A stretch of DNA of 64,000 nucleotides from Flagellimonas aquimarina (GCF_003149745.1 NZ_QGEG01000002.1:1054001-1118000), one strand, 5' to 3'. Counted from the stretch's first letter, positions 41,448-51,655 are shown. The notes: generated by a model from the letters alone, not told the origin. Program-made: numbers and translations.

Positions 41448-42818
41448 TTAGAAAAGGTGCTTTATTCTCTTTACCCATTTTATGGGAATGTTATAAGGTG
41501 CATAGCGAATTGGGATATCTATCCAATTTGGCTTTCTTATAATGGCTTTTTTGTGTGAGAACAAATCAAAGGAGTGTTTACCGTGATACCCTCCAATTCC
41601 TGACTGCCCTACCCCACCAAATGGTAATCTTTTATTGGTTATTTGCATTACAGTATCATTAATTACCCCACCACCAAATCCATAATTGCCTATTATTCTT
41701 TTCTGGAACTTTTTACTGGTTGAAAACACATACAGTGCCAATGGATTTTCATGTTGAGTAATATACTTCTTTATATCTTCTTCCGAATCATATGAAATGA
41801 TTGGTAGTATGGGTCCAAAAATTTCATCTTTCATTAAATCGCCATCAAAATCCGGCTCATCCACCAATGTTGGTTCAATAAAACGTTCCATATTAGAGCA
41901 AGTACCTCCAAAAAGAATATTTGCTCCATTAAGCAATTCTGTTAATCTGTTGTAATGGCTATCAGTGGTTATTCGTGCAAAATCCTTTGATTTTTCAATC
42001 TGGTCTCCATAAAATTTTCGGATATTTTTCTTCAGTGCTTCAACCAACTCATTTTTCACACTTTTTTCAACCAAAATGTAGTCAGGAGCGATACACGTCT
42101 GTCCCGCGTTTAAAAACTTGCCCCAAACAATACGTTTTGCAGCTAACTTAATAGATGCGGTCGCATCCACAATACAAGGGTTTTTTCCGCTTAATTCCAA
42201 AGTAACCGGAGTAAGGTGTTCAGCTGCGCTTTTGTAAACAATCTTCCCCACTCGCGTGCTGCCGGTAAAGAAAATATAATCCCATTTTTTGGACAAAAGC
42301 TTTTGTGATACAGGTATTCCACCTTCAACAACGCAGACATATTCTTTTGGAAACACTTTCTGTATGATTTCTGAAATGACCTTGGAAGTTGCAGGAGTTA
42401 ACTCTGAGGGCTTTAGTACTACCGTGTTGCCCGCAGCTAAAGCACCTATCAATGGTGAGATGGTCAATAAGAATGGGTAATTCCATGGGGCTATGATCAA
42501 TACATTGCCATACGGCTCTGAATGTATCCAATCTGAAGACGGGAAATTCGTCCATGTAGAACTGACCTTAACGGGTTTGCTCCAAAATTCAATATGGTTT
42601 AAGATGTGCTTTAATTCTGAAAGTACCAGTTGTGTTTCCGTTGCAAGTGCTTCAAATTTTGGTTTTTTGAAATCTGTATACAAGGCTTGGCAAATAGCAT
42701 CTTCTTTAAGGACCAATTCCTTTTGTAACTGTTTTAGAAATTGTCTGCGATAAGTAACACTCTTTGTTCGTTGTGATTCAAAAAAGGCTTGTTGACTCTG
42801 TACTAAATCTTCAATCAT
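41448..42818 (-). CDS. aldehyde dehydrogenase (class 3/fatty-aldehyde type)
   Basis: A 456-residue NAD(P)-dependent aldehyde dehydrogenase. KPSELTPATS and FFTGSTRVGK are the nucleotide-binding segments, LELSGKNP holds the catalytic Glu, and AGQTCIAPDY the nucleophilic Cys. The short length, FPSSDWIHSEPYGNVLIIAP and the hydrophobic C-terminus place it with class 3/ALDH3-like enzymes that oxidise medium- or long-chain aldehydes. It stands alone. Confidence 0.93.
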   Translation of the reverse strand: MIEDLVQSQQAFFESQRTKSVTYRRQFLKQLQKELVLKEDAICQALYTDFKKPKFEALATETQLVLSELKHILNHIEFWSKPVKVSSTWTNFPSSDWIHSEPYGNVLIIAPWNYPFLLTISPLIGALAAGNTVVLKPSELTPATSKVISEIIQKVFPKEYVCVVEGGIPVSQKLLSKKWDYIFFTGSTRVGKIVYKSAAEHLTPVTLELSGKNPCIVDATASIKLAAKRIVWGKFLNAGQTCIAPDYILVEKSVKNELVEALKKNIRKFYGDQIEKSKDFARITTDSHYNRLTELLNGANILFGGTCSNMERFIEPTLVDEPDFDGDLMKDEIFGPILPIISYDSEEDIKKYITQHENPLALYVFSTSKKFQKRIIGNYGFGGGVINDTVMQITNKRLPFGGVGQSGIGGYHGKHSFDLFSHKKAIIRKPNWIDIPIRYAPYNIPIKWVKRIKHLF

Positions 42819-42960
42819 ATGTAATCATTGTTAGCCTTATCTCGGTTTCTCAATTATGGAAGAGAATTCGGATAAAATTCGGGAACCTAAAGTTACAGTA
42901 GATAAAATAATATTACTAATTCCTTTTTCTTTTATGAAAGAACAAACCCTAAGCAACAAA

Positions 42961-42988
42961 AAAAAGCACCGATTCATCGGTGCTTTTT
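42961..42988 (-). terminator. strong intrinsic terminator of the downstream minus-strand gene
   Basis: AAAAAGCACCGAT (42961-42973) pairs perfectly with ATCGGTGCTTTTT (42976-42988), a 13-bp stem with a tiny loop. On the minus strand it is followed by an extended T-tract. It sits 22 bp after the end of the lipoprotein gene at 43011 and can also terminate plus-strand transcripts. Confidence 0.85.
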
Positions 42989-43010
42989 GTATAATGATCA
43001 TTGTTTTAAA

Positions 43011-43805
43011 CTACAATGTAACTTCCTGGGTATTTCCGTTGGGCATGGTTATGGTAGCAAGGTTATCGCAAGTGCCATCACCAAAGTCTACGGTGATGAT
43101 CAGACCGTTTTTAGCTACAAGCATGCTCCCACCTGTTAGGTTTGCACAAGTAAGATTGCCGGTTAAATCGTTTACGGTTTCTACGATATATGTGTTTCCA
43201 TTTGCTTGCACCTGCCAATTTCCGGACAAACTGAATACACTGGTTTCCAAAGTTTCACCAAAAGTAAAACTGAAGGTTTTGGTTCCACTTTCAGAAATAA
43301 TACTTTCATCTTCCATTTCAATTGACATTTCACTGGTCACTGTAAATGAAATAGTGTTCTGTTCAAGACTACTTGTCAAAACGTAATTTCTGGTTCCGTT
43401 GACTTTGATGTCTCCAATGTAAAAATCGGCATAGGTTGCTGTAAATGCAGCAGTTTCGTTACCTACTTGATATGTAACCGTTAGACTGCCATTGATGTTT
43501 TCTGTACCATTGAGAACACAATTGTTAAACGTAACAACAAAACCTGTTTGTGAATACTCCGCCGAATAACAATCGTTGGCTTTATTTGAAGATTTTCCTG
43601 CAACTGCGCTATTGGCAAAAAGTTCTGCCAAAACGCTATCTACGGCACCAGCAGCTTCATCGGTTTCCAAAATATTTTGTAATTCGGTTTGCGTTAATTC
43701 TACATCGTTTTCTGATGTTATGCCATCTTCGCTACAACTCTGTAAGAACAGAAAAGCGAAAGAAGCAAGTAATAATGTATGGATTATTCTAGTTAGTCCA
43801 TTCAT
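43011..43805 (-). CDS. lipoprotein of unknown function
   Basis: A 264-residue lipoprotein (lipobox FLFLQSCSED). After an acidic leader (~30-70) it is Thr/Ser/Asn-rich and beta-strand-rich (FVVTFNNCVLNGTENINGSL; KTFSFTFGETLETSVFSLSG), with cysteine pairs that could form disulfides. I do not recognise the family. It ends at the strong terminator 42961-42988. Confidence 0.82.
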   Translation of the reverse strand: MNGLTRIIHTLLLASFAFLFLQSCSEDGITSENDVELTQTELQNILETDEAAGAVDSVLAELFANSAVAGKSSNKANDCYSAEYSQTGFVVTFNNCVLNGTENINGSLTVTYQVGNETAAFTATYADFYIGDIKVNGTRNYVLTSSLEQNTISFTVTSEMSIEMEDESIISESGTKTFSFTFGETLETSVFSLSGNWQVQANGNTYIVETVNDLTGNLTCANLTGGSMLVAKNGLIITVDFGDGTCDNLATITMPNGNTQEVTL

Positions 43806-43928
43806 GATACTAAAGTTATGGGGTTATGCTGCACTAACGAAAAGACCAGTATTTTTAGTGTGCCATCACCTAATTTATCGATGAACTACTGCTGAAGCAA
43901 ATAATCCAGATTGCACTTGTTTATAACC

Positions 43929-45122
43929 TTACATAACCTCAATAATGCCCGTCTGGTTTGCATTGAACTGCATTCTTTTTCCGGACCAATATGATGCAGC
44001 AGCTAAATGAGATGGTTTAACGGCATCTAGGCCAACATCAATAGGTGCGGTAAGCCCCGCTCCAGTTTTAATGGCATCAAAAAAGTTTTTAACATGGGCA
44101 TTGGTTAGGTTTTCATCATTTTTAAAAACAACTGCTTCACCTTTGTGTGGTGTATAGATGTATCCGGCCCTAAAAAGTTCTAACTGCCCTTCCGTACCAT
44201 GAAAAAGAACAGAATCATGCTGGTTTTTAACGGGCATCACACTACATTCAAAAGTAAAGTTCCACCCTCCTTTATATTTAATGATCGTATTTACGGTATC
44301 TGGATTGGTCCTATCATCCTTTAGGTGATAGATGCCACCAGTTGTAACGGCATTTATGGGGTCCGTATCGTCCATCATCCATTGTGCCACATCACCCCAG
44401 TGGGTCAAAAGATCGGAGAGGATTCCTGTACCATATTCTTTGTAATGGCGCCAACCATCGTATCTTGGCCAGTAATAGTCCATTTTTGGGGAGGGTCCAA
44501 GAAAGGTATCCCATTTAAAGTTCTCTGGCATAGGTTGTTGTTGCAGTTGTCGCCTTTGCCAGCCAAAATTGCTCCATACAGCTCTAACAAAGACCATATC
44601 ACCTAATTTCTTAGAACCTCCAAAGAATTCTTCTTTTACTCTTTGATACATTTGTCCACTGCGCTGTTGGGTCCCAGTTTGACACACCACCCCACTATTT
44701 GCAACCGCTTCTTTTAGCATGGGGCCTTCGTTATAGTGCAAGGTTACAGGTTTTTCCAGGAGAAGGTGTTTTCCTGCGGCCAAAATTCTAATGGCGTAAT
44801 TTTTATGCAAGTGGTCAGGTGTGGCCAATAACACCGCATCAACATTATCATTGGTGAGCACCTCTTCCAAATCATAGGTCATTGGAATGTTACCTAACTG
44901 CAAATAATCGACTGTTCTTTTTACTTGCTCATCCCATACATCACAGAATACGATTGGCCTTATCTGATTGGTCTTCAACATTTCTCCGAGTACCCATCTG
45001 CCACGTCTCCCCGCTCCTACTACTGCAAGTCCTATTTTATCATTGGACCCAAGAATATTTCCGTAAGATGCAGCCGTTAACGCAGCTGCGCCAGTTCCTA
45101 TAATAAAGTCTCTTCTCTTCAT
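43929..45122 (-). CDS. Gfo/Idh/MocA-type oxidoreductase, exported by Tat
   Basis: A 397-residue NAD(P)-dependent oxidoreductase. The N-terminus MKRRDFIIGTGAAALTAAS carries a twin-arginine-type signal. The Rossmann motif is VVGAGRRGRWVLGEML and the conserved lysine motif is LLEKPVTLHYNEG. FGWQRRQLQQ and WRHYKEYGTGILSDLLTHW are typical of periplasmic Bacteroidota sugar oxidoreductases. The carbohydrate substrate is unknown. It begins 16 bp after the alpha/beta hydrolase gene, probably one operon. Confidence 0.9.
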   Translation of the reverse strand: MKRRDFIIGTGAAALTAASYGNILGSNDKIGLAVVGAGRRGRWVLGEMLKTNQIRPIVFCDVWDEQVKRTVDYLQLGNIPMTYDLEEVLTNDNVDAVLLATPDHLHKNYAIRILAAGKHLLLEKPVTLHYNEGPMLKEAVANSGVVCQTGTQQRSGQMYQRVKEEFFGGSKKLGDMVFVRAVWSNFGWQRRQLQQQPMPENFKWDTFLGPSPKMDYYWPRYDGWRHYKEYGTGILSDLLTHWGDVAQWMMDDTDPINAVTTGGIYHLKDDRTNPDTVNTIIKYKGGWNFTFECSVMPVKNQHDSVLFHGTEGQLELFRAGYIYTPHKGEAVVFKNDENLTNAHVKNFFDAIKTGAGLTAPIDVGLDAVKPSHLAAASYWSGKRMQFNANQTGIIEVM

Positions 45123-45138
45123 TCTTTTTGATTAGAAA

Positions 45139-46437
45139 TTAGTCTATAGCAGGAGTTGAATGGAGCAATTCCATACCAATAGAAGTTCTTGGCTTAAAAC
45201 CTTTCCAATTTCCCGTATTTGCATCGGGCTCAACATTCAAATATTCCTGATAATCCGCATCTTTTAAATGAATGCCTAAAAATGCCGTGATAAAGTGCTG
45301 GTTAACATTATTGATTCGCCTCATGTCCCAAACGGAATCCGCGTACCTCAAATATTCATCTATATGCAGCCCAGGCTTCATGGTTGCAGATGCTGGAGGG
45401 TTTGGCGCTACATTGTGTCTAGCATTTATATAAGTCAATAAATAGCGGTCGCTGTTTACAGCGCCTTCATAAATAGCTTTAATGCCTTTTTCATACCCTG
45501 ATATGTCATCTTCACTACCTGCTACAAAAAGCGTAGGGGTCTTTAAGCCTGCCAATCCATTTGCATCCCAAATACCATTTGCCATGCCCCAAGGTGCCAA
45601 AGCAACAAACGCCTTGATTCTTGGATCGATGGAGTTTTTATAAGCTTCGCTATCCATCCCTCTTTTATTTAATGCATCGCTGCCTCCTGTCATTGTTTTA
45701 AAAAAACCTAAGGCACCGGAACTATATCCCGCCCCGCATGTATTGAGGCCGCCGTATCCTCCCATTGAGTATCCAATAAGCCCGGTATTATCAGTATCTA
45801 CTAGGCCTGTTAAAAAACTGCCACTTCCAGCAGCTGAAAGTCTATCTAGTTCATTAAGGACAAATAGTTGGTCCAATGACCTATTTGCCAATGTACTAGT
45901 GAAATTGGCAGCATCTTTATAGGTAGAATCTGTATGGTCAATGGAAACGACCACATAGCCTTTTGAAGCTAAGTTTTCTCCTAAATAGGTGAATAAAAAC
46001 CGTGATCCCACGTAACCATGAGACAAAATAACAAGGGGGTACTTTCCATTATCCTTTATGGCAACGGCATCCCTTAAGGCCCTTCCATTAAATGTAAAAG
46101 GAATTACCGGACGGTCCTCCGTCCCATTTCTACCTAACACTTGCGTATATGTTTCAATTTCTTCAACACCATCTGGAACAAGAGCCGGATACCACACCTC
46201 GATTGTTATTGGTCGGTCATACATTTTTCCTTTTCCATCCTTAATGCTTAAAACATCAAGTTGGTTTTTGTTCACCAAATTTATTGTTTGGACTCCTACT
46301 CCATAGGTTCCGCGTGCCGTAAGTTCAGGTGCATCTGGCAAAGCATCTCCAATAAGAAATTCATGCTGTGCGTATGAATTGTGGAGGGCAGTTAAAAAAA
46401 GAAGTGCGAAAAAAGAAAAATAAAAGTGTTTGGCCAT
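45139..46437 (-). CDS. secreted alpha/beta hydrolase (PAF-acetylhydrolase/dienelactone-hydrolase-like)
   Basis: A 432-residue exported protein (signal MAKHFYFSFFALLFLTALHNSYA). The nucleophile elbow is GLIGYSMGGYGG and the oxyanion segment is YPLVILSHGYVGS. TPTLFVAGSEDDISGYE contributes the acid and the NARHNVAPN region a candidate His. It probably hydrolyses an ester, perhaps of a polysaccharide or lipid, in the periplasm. It is upstream of the Gfo/Idh/MocA oxidoreductase gene in the same operon. Confidence 0.88.
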   Translation of the reverse strand: MAKHFYFSFFALLFLTALHNSYAQHEFLIGDALPDAPELTARGTYGVGVQTINLVNKNQLDVLSIKDGKGKMYDRPITIEVWYPALVPDGVEEIETYTQVLGRNGTEDRPVIPFTFNGRALRDAVAIKDNGKYPLVILSHGYVGSRFLFTYLGENLASKGYVVVSIDHTDSTYKDAANFTSTLANRSLDQLFVLNELDRLSAAGSGSFLTGLVDTDNTGLIGYSMGGYGGLNTCGAGYSSGALGFFKTMTGGSDALNKRGMDSEAYKNSIDPRIKAFVALAPWGMANGIWDANGLAGLKTPTLFVAGSEDDISGYEKGIKAIYEGAVNSDRYLLTYINARHNVAPNPPASATMKPGLHIDEYLRYADSVWDMRRINNVNQHFITAFLGIHLKDADYQEYLNVEPDANTGNWKGFKPRTSIGMELLHSTPAID

Positions 46438-46592
46438 TTTAAGGGTTATTTTATGTTCACTTAAATGTAATGAATTATGGGCAAAACAAGACTAGAAGCG
46501 TCTCATGCATAGGTATTGTAAGCCTATTCCACAGAATATTCACTAAATTGTTTTTACTTTACAAAAAAATGTTTCGAAAAAGAATTGATATT

Positions 46593-47072
46593 ATGAAAAG
46601 AATTAAAAAAACCGCACTCCTTTTTACATCCCTATTATTAATGGTTTCTTGCAATACTGATGATGGAGTTGAAGGGATTGTCCCTCCAAACTTCGATGTA
46701 CTTGGTCTTTGGGATTTAGTAGAAGTAAATGTTAGTGTAGGACAGGATTTAAATATGGATGGAACAGCGTCTACAAACCTAATGGATGAACTAGATTGCC
46801 TTTCTGGGACTTTGTTGATCGATGGTGATCTTGTTTGGACATATGAACAATCCAATATTGCCATTACCACGATTACAAGCAATCAATTTAACGCTGATTG
46901 TACAGGAACTACATCTGCCACAGGCACTTGGTTTTCAGATGAGACACAAGTTACTTTTGATGGAGATGACGCTTTGACAGTTCTCAGAATTTCAGGAGAT
47001 CAATTGGTTAATGAAGTGGGTGAAGATCTTCCCGGTGTTCAAAGCTTTGTGTATGTATTGAGAGTATTTTAG
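46593..47072 (+). CDS. lipocalin-like lipoprotein
   Basis: A 159-residue lipoprotein (lipobox SLLLMVSCNT). The strand-rich body with FDVLGLWDLVEVNVSVGQ and CTGTTSATGTWFSDETQVTF resembles the lipocalin-like domain common in Flavobacteriia, but the match is by pattern only. The start is ATG 46593; the frame extends 123 bp upstream, which would hide the signal peptide. It lies 30 bp upstream of the glutaredoxin-like gene. Confidence 0.8.
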   Translation: MKRIKKTALLFTSLLLMVSCNTDDGVEGIVPPNFDVLGLWDLVEVNVSVGQDLNMDGTASTNLMDELDCLSGTLLIDGDLVWTYEQSNIAITTITSNQFNADCTGTTSATGTWFSDETQVTFDGDDALTVLRISGDQLVNEVGEDLPGVQSFVYVLRVF

Positions 47073-47102
47073 TTAATTGGCGACCTAACCTAATACATTT
47101 TT

Positions 47103-47726
47103 ATGTTTAGACTTTTATTTATTCTCTTTTGCCTTCATTTCCCTCAACTATATGGGCAAGTAAACCCTGTTAAGGTTGTTGAAAAAGAATCGAACAATAG
47201 GATTACTTTTTTTGCTGAGAACAGGACGTTCAAAGATTATGATGTCCTTTTTGAAGTTAGCGGCAAGAATTTTAGACAAAGTGCCGCAAAACCAAGACTT
47301 ATTAGAGTTCCCGCTACCTCCAAAGTGCATTTAAAGACCATTGTTCTTTTTAGGGACAAAAAACCGGTCTATACGAAAAAACTGATTGTAAATGACAGCT
47401 TATCTAAAAGAGCGGTTAAAAAGGAGTTTGAAATTTTGGATGTTCCGCCACCCAAAATAAAACCAAAGAAACAGATAACCATTTATACCACTACCGATTG
47501 TAGCAGTTGTGATAGCATAGTCACAAAGCTAACCGCTGAAAATTATCTTTTTAGGAATGTTGTGCTCAGTGAAAACCAAGAGGTTAAAAAACAGGTTGGT
47601 AGTTTTTTGGCCAAATCTCCTGAGGAGATGGACACCATTTCCAGCCCAATAATCAGTTTGGGCGGTAAACTTTATAGTTGGATTAAATCTTACGAAACTT
47701 TGCAGGAGGAGCTAAATAGAGAATAG
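47103..47726 (+). CDS. exported protein with C-terminal glutaredoxin-like CxxC domain
   Basis: A 207-residue protein with signal peptide MFRLLFILFCLHFPQLYG. Residues 20-115 form a beta-sandwich-like region (ITFFAENRTFKDYDVLFEV). The C-terminal domain (~120-205) has QITIYTTTDCSSCDSIVTKL, a thioredoxin-fold CxxC (CSSC), and a conserved LGGKLYSW end. It likely acts as a periplasmic thiol-disulfide protein. It is next to the lipoprotein gene, possibly co-transcribed. Confidence 0.82.
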   Translation: MFRLLFILFCLHFPQLYGQVNPVKVVEKESNNRITFFAENRTFKDYDVLFEVSGKNFRQSAAKPRLIRVPATSKVHLKTIVLFRDKKPVYTKKLIVNDSLSKRAVKKEFEILDVPPPKIKPKKQITIYTTTDCSSCDSIVTKLTAENYLFRNVVLSENQEVKKQVGSFLAKSPEEMDTISSPIISLGGKLYSWIKSYETLQEELNRE

Positions 47727-47735
47727 CTAAAAGTG

Positions 47736-48389
47736 CTATTCTGGTTTTTGAGCCAACAGCACCCACATTTGTTTGTCATCCTCCCTTTCCCATTTGCCGT
47801 GGTCTTTTATTTCAGAAATAATTGTGAAACCAGCTTGTTGCAATTCTTTACGAACATAGTTAGCACCCAATGAATGGGCGCTAACCTGTTCCTCTCTTGA
47901 TTTGTTTCTCACTCTTTTCTTCAGTTTCTCTAAAAGCATCAACTTTCCACCAGGCTTTAAAGAACTCTTTACATGTTGAAGGATTTTCTCATGGGAATCC
48001 ATTTCATGATACGTATCCATGATAAAAACTACATTCAGTTGATTCGAAGGTAATTTTGGGTCATCATAGTCTCCTAAAACCGTCGTAATATTGGTTAGGT
48101 TCCTTTTCTTGGCATTCCTCTGTAAAGTTTCTAACCGATCTTGTCGCACATCAACGGCATACACCTTTCCTCGATCTAAAACCTTTTTGGCCAAATGAAT
48201 TGATAAATACCCTTCATGACATCCAATGTCAGCTACTTTATCTCCTTCGCTAACACCCGCCATTTTTAATAGAGTAGCGGTTTTCATCCACTCATCTCGT
48301 TCTAGCCAGTCATGTTCTACATATTGGGAGTGTAGCCCAAGGGTAAAAAAAAGGCATATAAATAAAACGAAATGAATGTTTGTTTTCAT
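47736..48389 (-). CDS. exported class I SAM-dependent methyltransferase
   Basis: A 217-residue methyltransferase: motif I VADIGCHEGYLSIHLA, acidic end of beta-2 in YAVDVRQDRLET, motif IV VVFIMDTYHEMD and post-motif LLEKLKKR. The N-terminus MKTNIHFVLFICLFFTLGLHSQ is a typical signal peptide, which is unusual because SAM is not expected in the periplasm. Similar exported methyltransferases occur in Bacteroidota, but the substrate is unknown. It follows the BNR protein gene by 14 bp. Confidence 0.85.
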   Translation of the reverse strand: MKTNIHFVLFICLFFTLGLHSQYVEHDWLERDEWMKTATLLKMAGVSEGDKVADIGCHEGYLSIHLAKKVLDRGKVYAVDVRQDRLETLQRNAKKRNLTNITTVLGDYDDPKLPSNQLNVVFIMDTYHEMDSHEKILQHVKSSLKPGGKLMLLEKLKKRVRNKSREEQVSAHSLGANYVRKELQQAGFTIISEIKDHGKWEREDDKQMWVLLAQKPE

Positions 48390-48403
48390 TTGTAACCTAA
48401 AGT

Positions 48404-51400
48404 TTAATCCTCTATGAGCCCCTGACCTTCAATCCAAGGTGCTCCTGCCGCTTTCAATTCTGTTTCAAGCGAAGGGAGTGTGTTTTTAACGAGAACGCTC
48501 AACTCCTTTTTAATTGATTTCAATTGATCATCAGCTCTTTTCAAAGCGATTTTATGGTTCCCAGTTGGTCCGTAGGTATTTCTTAATGCTACCAAACCAA
48601 TAAAGCTTCCGTCATTTGGAGATGGAGGGTTCTTCTCCCCTACTTCATTTTTTGCAGGACTACCATTCATCTGCTTACTAAGTGATTGTAACAGCGATTT
48701 AGCACTATGTATTTTAGACGCTAAAGTCGTGGTTGGGGTTGTAGCTTCATCAAAGGCACGCTTCATAGCATTTACATCTGCAATAGCTTTCTCTAATACG
48801 GAACTTGTTGCTGTCAAATCCTGCTGGAAGTTTTGGTACATGGCTCTAAAAGCATCTATTTCTGTGGTTGGCTTGGCAGGCAGCGCTCCTTTGGATAAAG
48901 GTTTAACTTCAAAAGATTGCGCACTGGAAAGCTGCTTTAATTCTCCATCAATGCGTTGATATAGTTCAACAGAATAAGTTCCCGGTGTAGCTAAAAATGG
49001 AGATCCAAAGAAATCATCATCATCGCTCTTTGGATTCTTTAATTTAATCCCTGTTCTATCAGCGTAAGTAAGGTTCCAAGAAACGCGATTAAATCCTTTC
49101 TTGTTTGTACCATTTACAGTATTGACAACTTTGCCATTACTGTCTTTTACAAGCAATAAAATTGCAGACTTTTCTTGGTTTTTTTCCTTGTCCAAAGCCT
49201 CCCAACCAGGAAAAGAAACATTACTTTTTTGCTTATTAAGTTCTTTTTCCCTCTCCGTTCTTACATCTTTTAGCGATTTCATTTTCTTAGGCAAGAAATA
49301 TGTGAATGTTGCTCCATAGCCAGGGTTCTTTGCAGCATATTCGGAATTTCCTTGACCATAAACTTCATCTTTCTCAATATACCAATATGCGGGCTTTACC
49401 TTAAAAAGAGTGGTCTCCGCCATTTTAGATGAGTCAAAATCACGTAAGGCCGAAATATCATCCAAAACGTAAAAACCTCTACCAAAAGAAGCACCAACTA
49501 GGTCGTCTTCTCTTCTTTGAATAGTAACATCTCTAAAGGATATAGTCGGTAGACCTCCTTCAAGTTGTAACCAACTACTCCCACCATTGCTTGTAAAATA
49601 GATGCCATATTCTGTGGCAGCAAATAAAAGGCCTCTTTTTTTATGATCCTGAACAATTCTCCAGGTAATCAGCTTTTTAGGTAGGTTCCCATTAATAAAT
49701 GTCCAGCTATTACCTCTATCAGTACTTTTTAAAAGATATGGCTTGTAATCTCCAGCTTTATGGTTGTCAAGTACCAAATAAACCGTGTTTGCATCATATA
49801 AATCCGCACGCACATCATTCACAAACGCTCTATTAGGGACTCCTTTTATATTTCCTAACATCACCTTTTTCCATGTATCTCCGCCATTTTCCGTTATCTG
49901 AAGAATTCCATCATCGGTTCCAGCATATATAAGACCTTCCTGTAAAGGCGACTCAGCCAACGATGTAATGGTGTTGTAATTGGACATTGCACCCACATCC
50001 CAAGGATTGTCCCAACTTTGTTGTCTTCCTAAAATTGGCAAGGTCAGGCGCTCTTCGTTTCTAGTTAAATCTTGGGAAATTGAAGTCCAATCATCCCCCC
50101 TATTTTCAGATTTCCAGACACGATAAGATGCAAAATACAAGCGCTGTGGATTATGTGGGCTCACCAAAATTGGTGCATCCCAATTAAAGCGTTCATGTGG
50201 CTCTCCCGCTTTAGGCTGTGGCTGAATAAAAACGGTCTCCCCTGTTGTCTGATCTATTCTCCATAACCATCCCTGTTGAAATTCGCCATATGTTATATCC
50301 GGGTTTCCTGGTTCTGTAGCAGATTGATGACCATCTGCTCCTAAGGTAATCCACCAATCCGAATTTAAAATCCCAGCTTTACTTCTTGTTCTAGAAGGGC
50401 CGCCATGAGACCCATTATCTTGTGTACCACCATAAATGTTATAAAAGGGAGCAGAGTCATCTACTGCAACCTTATAATATTGTGTAAGGGGAAGGTTTCC
50501 AAAAAACCTCCATGTTTTTGTTAAATCATGAGATTCATACAATCCACCATCTGTACCAAAAAGCACATAATTGGGGTTAGATTTTTTAAATGCCATAGCA
50601 TGACTATCCACATGCTTTTTGTCCTCGTTCATTTGTTCAAAATGCTTCCCGTTGTCGTTAGAGACTTGAACATAATTACTCATTAAATACAGCTTGCCTT
50701 TTTGATGTGGGGATGCATATAGCTCTTGATAATAATGTGGTCCTGTACCTCCAGAAACAGCGTCTGATTGTTTTGTCCATGAAGCTCCTTGATTGTTTGT
50801 TATGAACAATCCTCCTTTTTTACGATCTAATTCAATTGCCGCGAATATGGTTTCATGATCAAAGGGAGAAATTGCCAATCCTATTTTACCCAAGTTCGAT
50901 TTTGGTATTCCATTGGTCAGTTCTGTCCAAGTATCTCCTCCATCAGTACTTTTGTGAATTCCTGAACCGGGTCCGCCGCCCATGTAAGCAGCAACGGTTC
51001 TATGTCTATCCCAGGTTGCAGCATATAATATATCTGGATTTGTATGATCCATCACAATATCCGTAACCCCTGTCCATTCACTATTTCCAAGTGTTCTTTT
51101 CCATGTTTTACCTCCATCAATAGATTTGTAAAAACCACGTTCCCCTCCTTTGCTCCAAAGAGGACCTTGCGATGCAACCCAGATAACATTTGAATTTTCT
51201 GGATGAACTATGATTTTAGATAAGTGCTCTGAGGTTTTTAGCCCCATATTTTTCCAAGATTTTCCTTCATCATGGCTCACATAAATACCATCTCCAAATC
51301 CTACATGCCTTCCTCCCACATTTTCTCCGGAACCTACCCAAATTGTACTTGGGTTATTGGGGTCTATGGTAACACAGCCAATGGAGTAGCTGGATTGACT

Positions 51401-51655
51401 ATCAAAAATTGGTTTCCATGTAGTTCCTGCATTGGTAGTCTTCCATACTCCGCCAGAACCCACGGCTACATACCATACACTCTCATTCTTTGGATGTATT
51501 GCAATATCCGCTATACGCCCTGATGTTAAAGCAGGACCAAGGCTTCTAAATTCCAATCCATCAAAAGTGGTAGAATCAGGCGTTTGTGCTGTTAATTGAA
51601 ATGAAAAAAAAACGAATAAAAGGAGTTTGAAATAAATCTTTGAGCTGAGTTTCAT
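48404..51655 (-). CDS. secreted sortilin/VPS10-like BNR-repeat propeller protein
   Basis: A 1083-residue exported protein (signal MKLSSKIYFKLLLFVFFSFQ; the frame is open upstream but the ATG at 51655 gives this leader). It has many Asp-box motifs of the S-x-D-x-G-x-x-W type: VWKTTNAGTTWKPIF, YVSHDEGKSWKNM, YKSIDGGKTWKR, HKSTDGGDTWTEL, LKSTDRGNSWTFI. These form two stacked propellers, as in sortilin-like glycosyl-hydrolase-type proteins of Bacteroidota. A C-terminal ~250 residues is helical. The ligand is unknown. Confidence 0.9.
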   Translation of the reverse strand: MKLSSKIYFKLLLFVFFSFQLTAQTPDSTTFDGLEFRSLGPALTSGRIADIAIHPKNESVWYVAVGSGGVWKTTNAGTTWKPIFDSQSSYSIGCVTIDPNNPSTIWVGSGENVGGRHVGFGDGIYVSHDEGKSWKNMGLKTSEHLSKIIVHPENSNVIWVASQGPLWSKGGERGFYKSIDGGKTWKRTLGNSEWTGVTDIVMDHTNPDILYAATWDRHRTVAAYMGGGPGSGIHKSTDGGDTWTELTNGIPKSNLGKIGLAISPFDHETIFAAIELDRKKGGLFITNNQGASWTKQSDAVSGGTGPHYYQELYASPHQKGKLYLMSNYVQVSNDNGKHFEQMNEDKKHVDSHAMAFKKSNPNYVLFGTDGGLYESHDLTKTWRFFGNLPLTQYYKVAVDDSAPFYNIYGGTQDNGSHGGPSRTRSKAGILNSDWWITLGADGHQSATEPGNPDITYGEFQQGWLWRIDQTTGETVFIQPQPKAGEPHERFNWDAPILVSPHNPQRLYFASYRVWKSENRGDDWTSISQDLTRNEERLTLPILGRQQSWDNPWDVGAMSNYNTITSLAESPLQEGLIYAGTDDGILQITENGGDTWKKVMLGNIKGVPNRAFVNDVRADLYDANTVYLVLDNHKAGDYKPYLLKSTDRGNSWTFINGNLPKKLITWRIVQDHKKRGLLFAATEYGIYFTSNGGSSWLQLEGGLPTISFRDVTIQRREDDLVGASFGRGFYVLDDISALRDFDSSKMAETTLFKVKPAYWYIEKDEVYGQGNSEYAAKNPGYGATFTYFLPKKMKSLKDVRTEREKELNKQKSNVSFPGWEALDKEKNQEKSAILLLVKDSNGKVVNTVNGTNKKGFNRVSWNLTYADRTGIKLKNPKSDDDDFFGSPFLATPGTYSVELYQRIDGELKQLSSAQSFEVKPLSKGALPAKPTTEIDAFRAMYQNFQQDLTATSSVLEKAIADVNAMKRAFDEATTPTTTLASKIHSAKSLLQSLSKQMNGSPAKNEVGEKNPPSPNDGSFIGLVALRNTYGPTGNHKIALKRADDQLKSIKKELSVLVKNTLPSLETELKAAGAPWIEGQGLIED

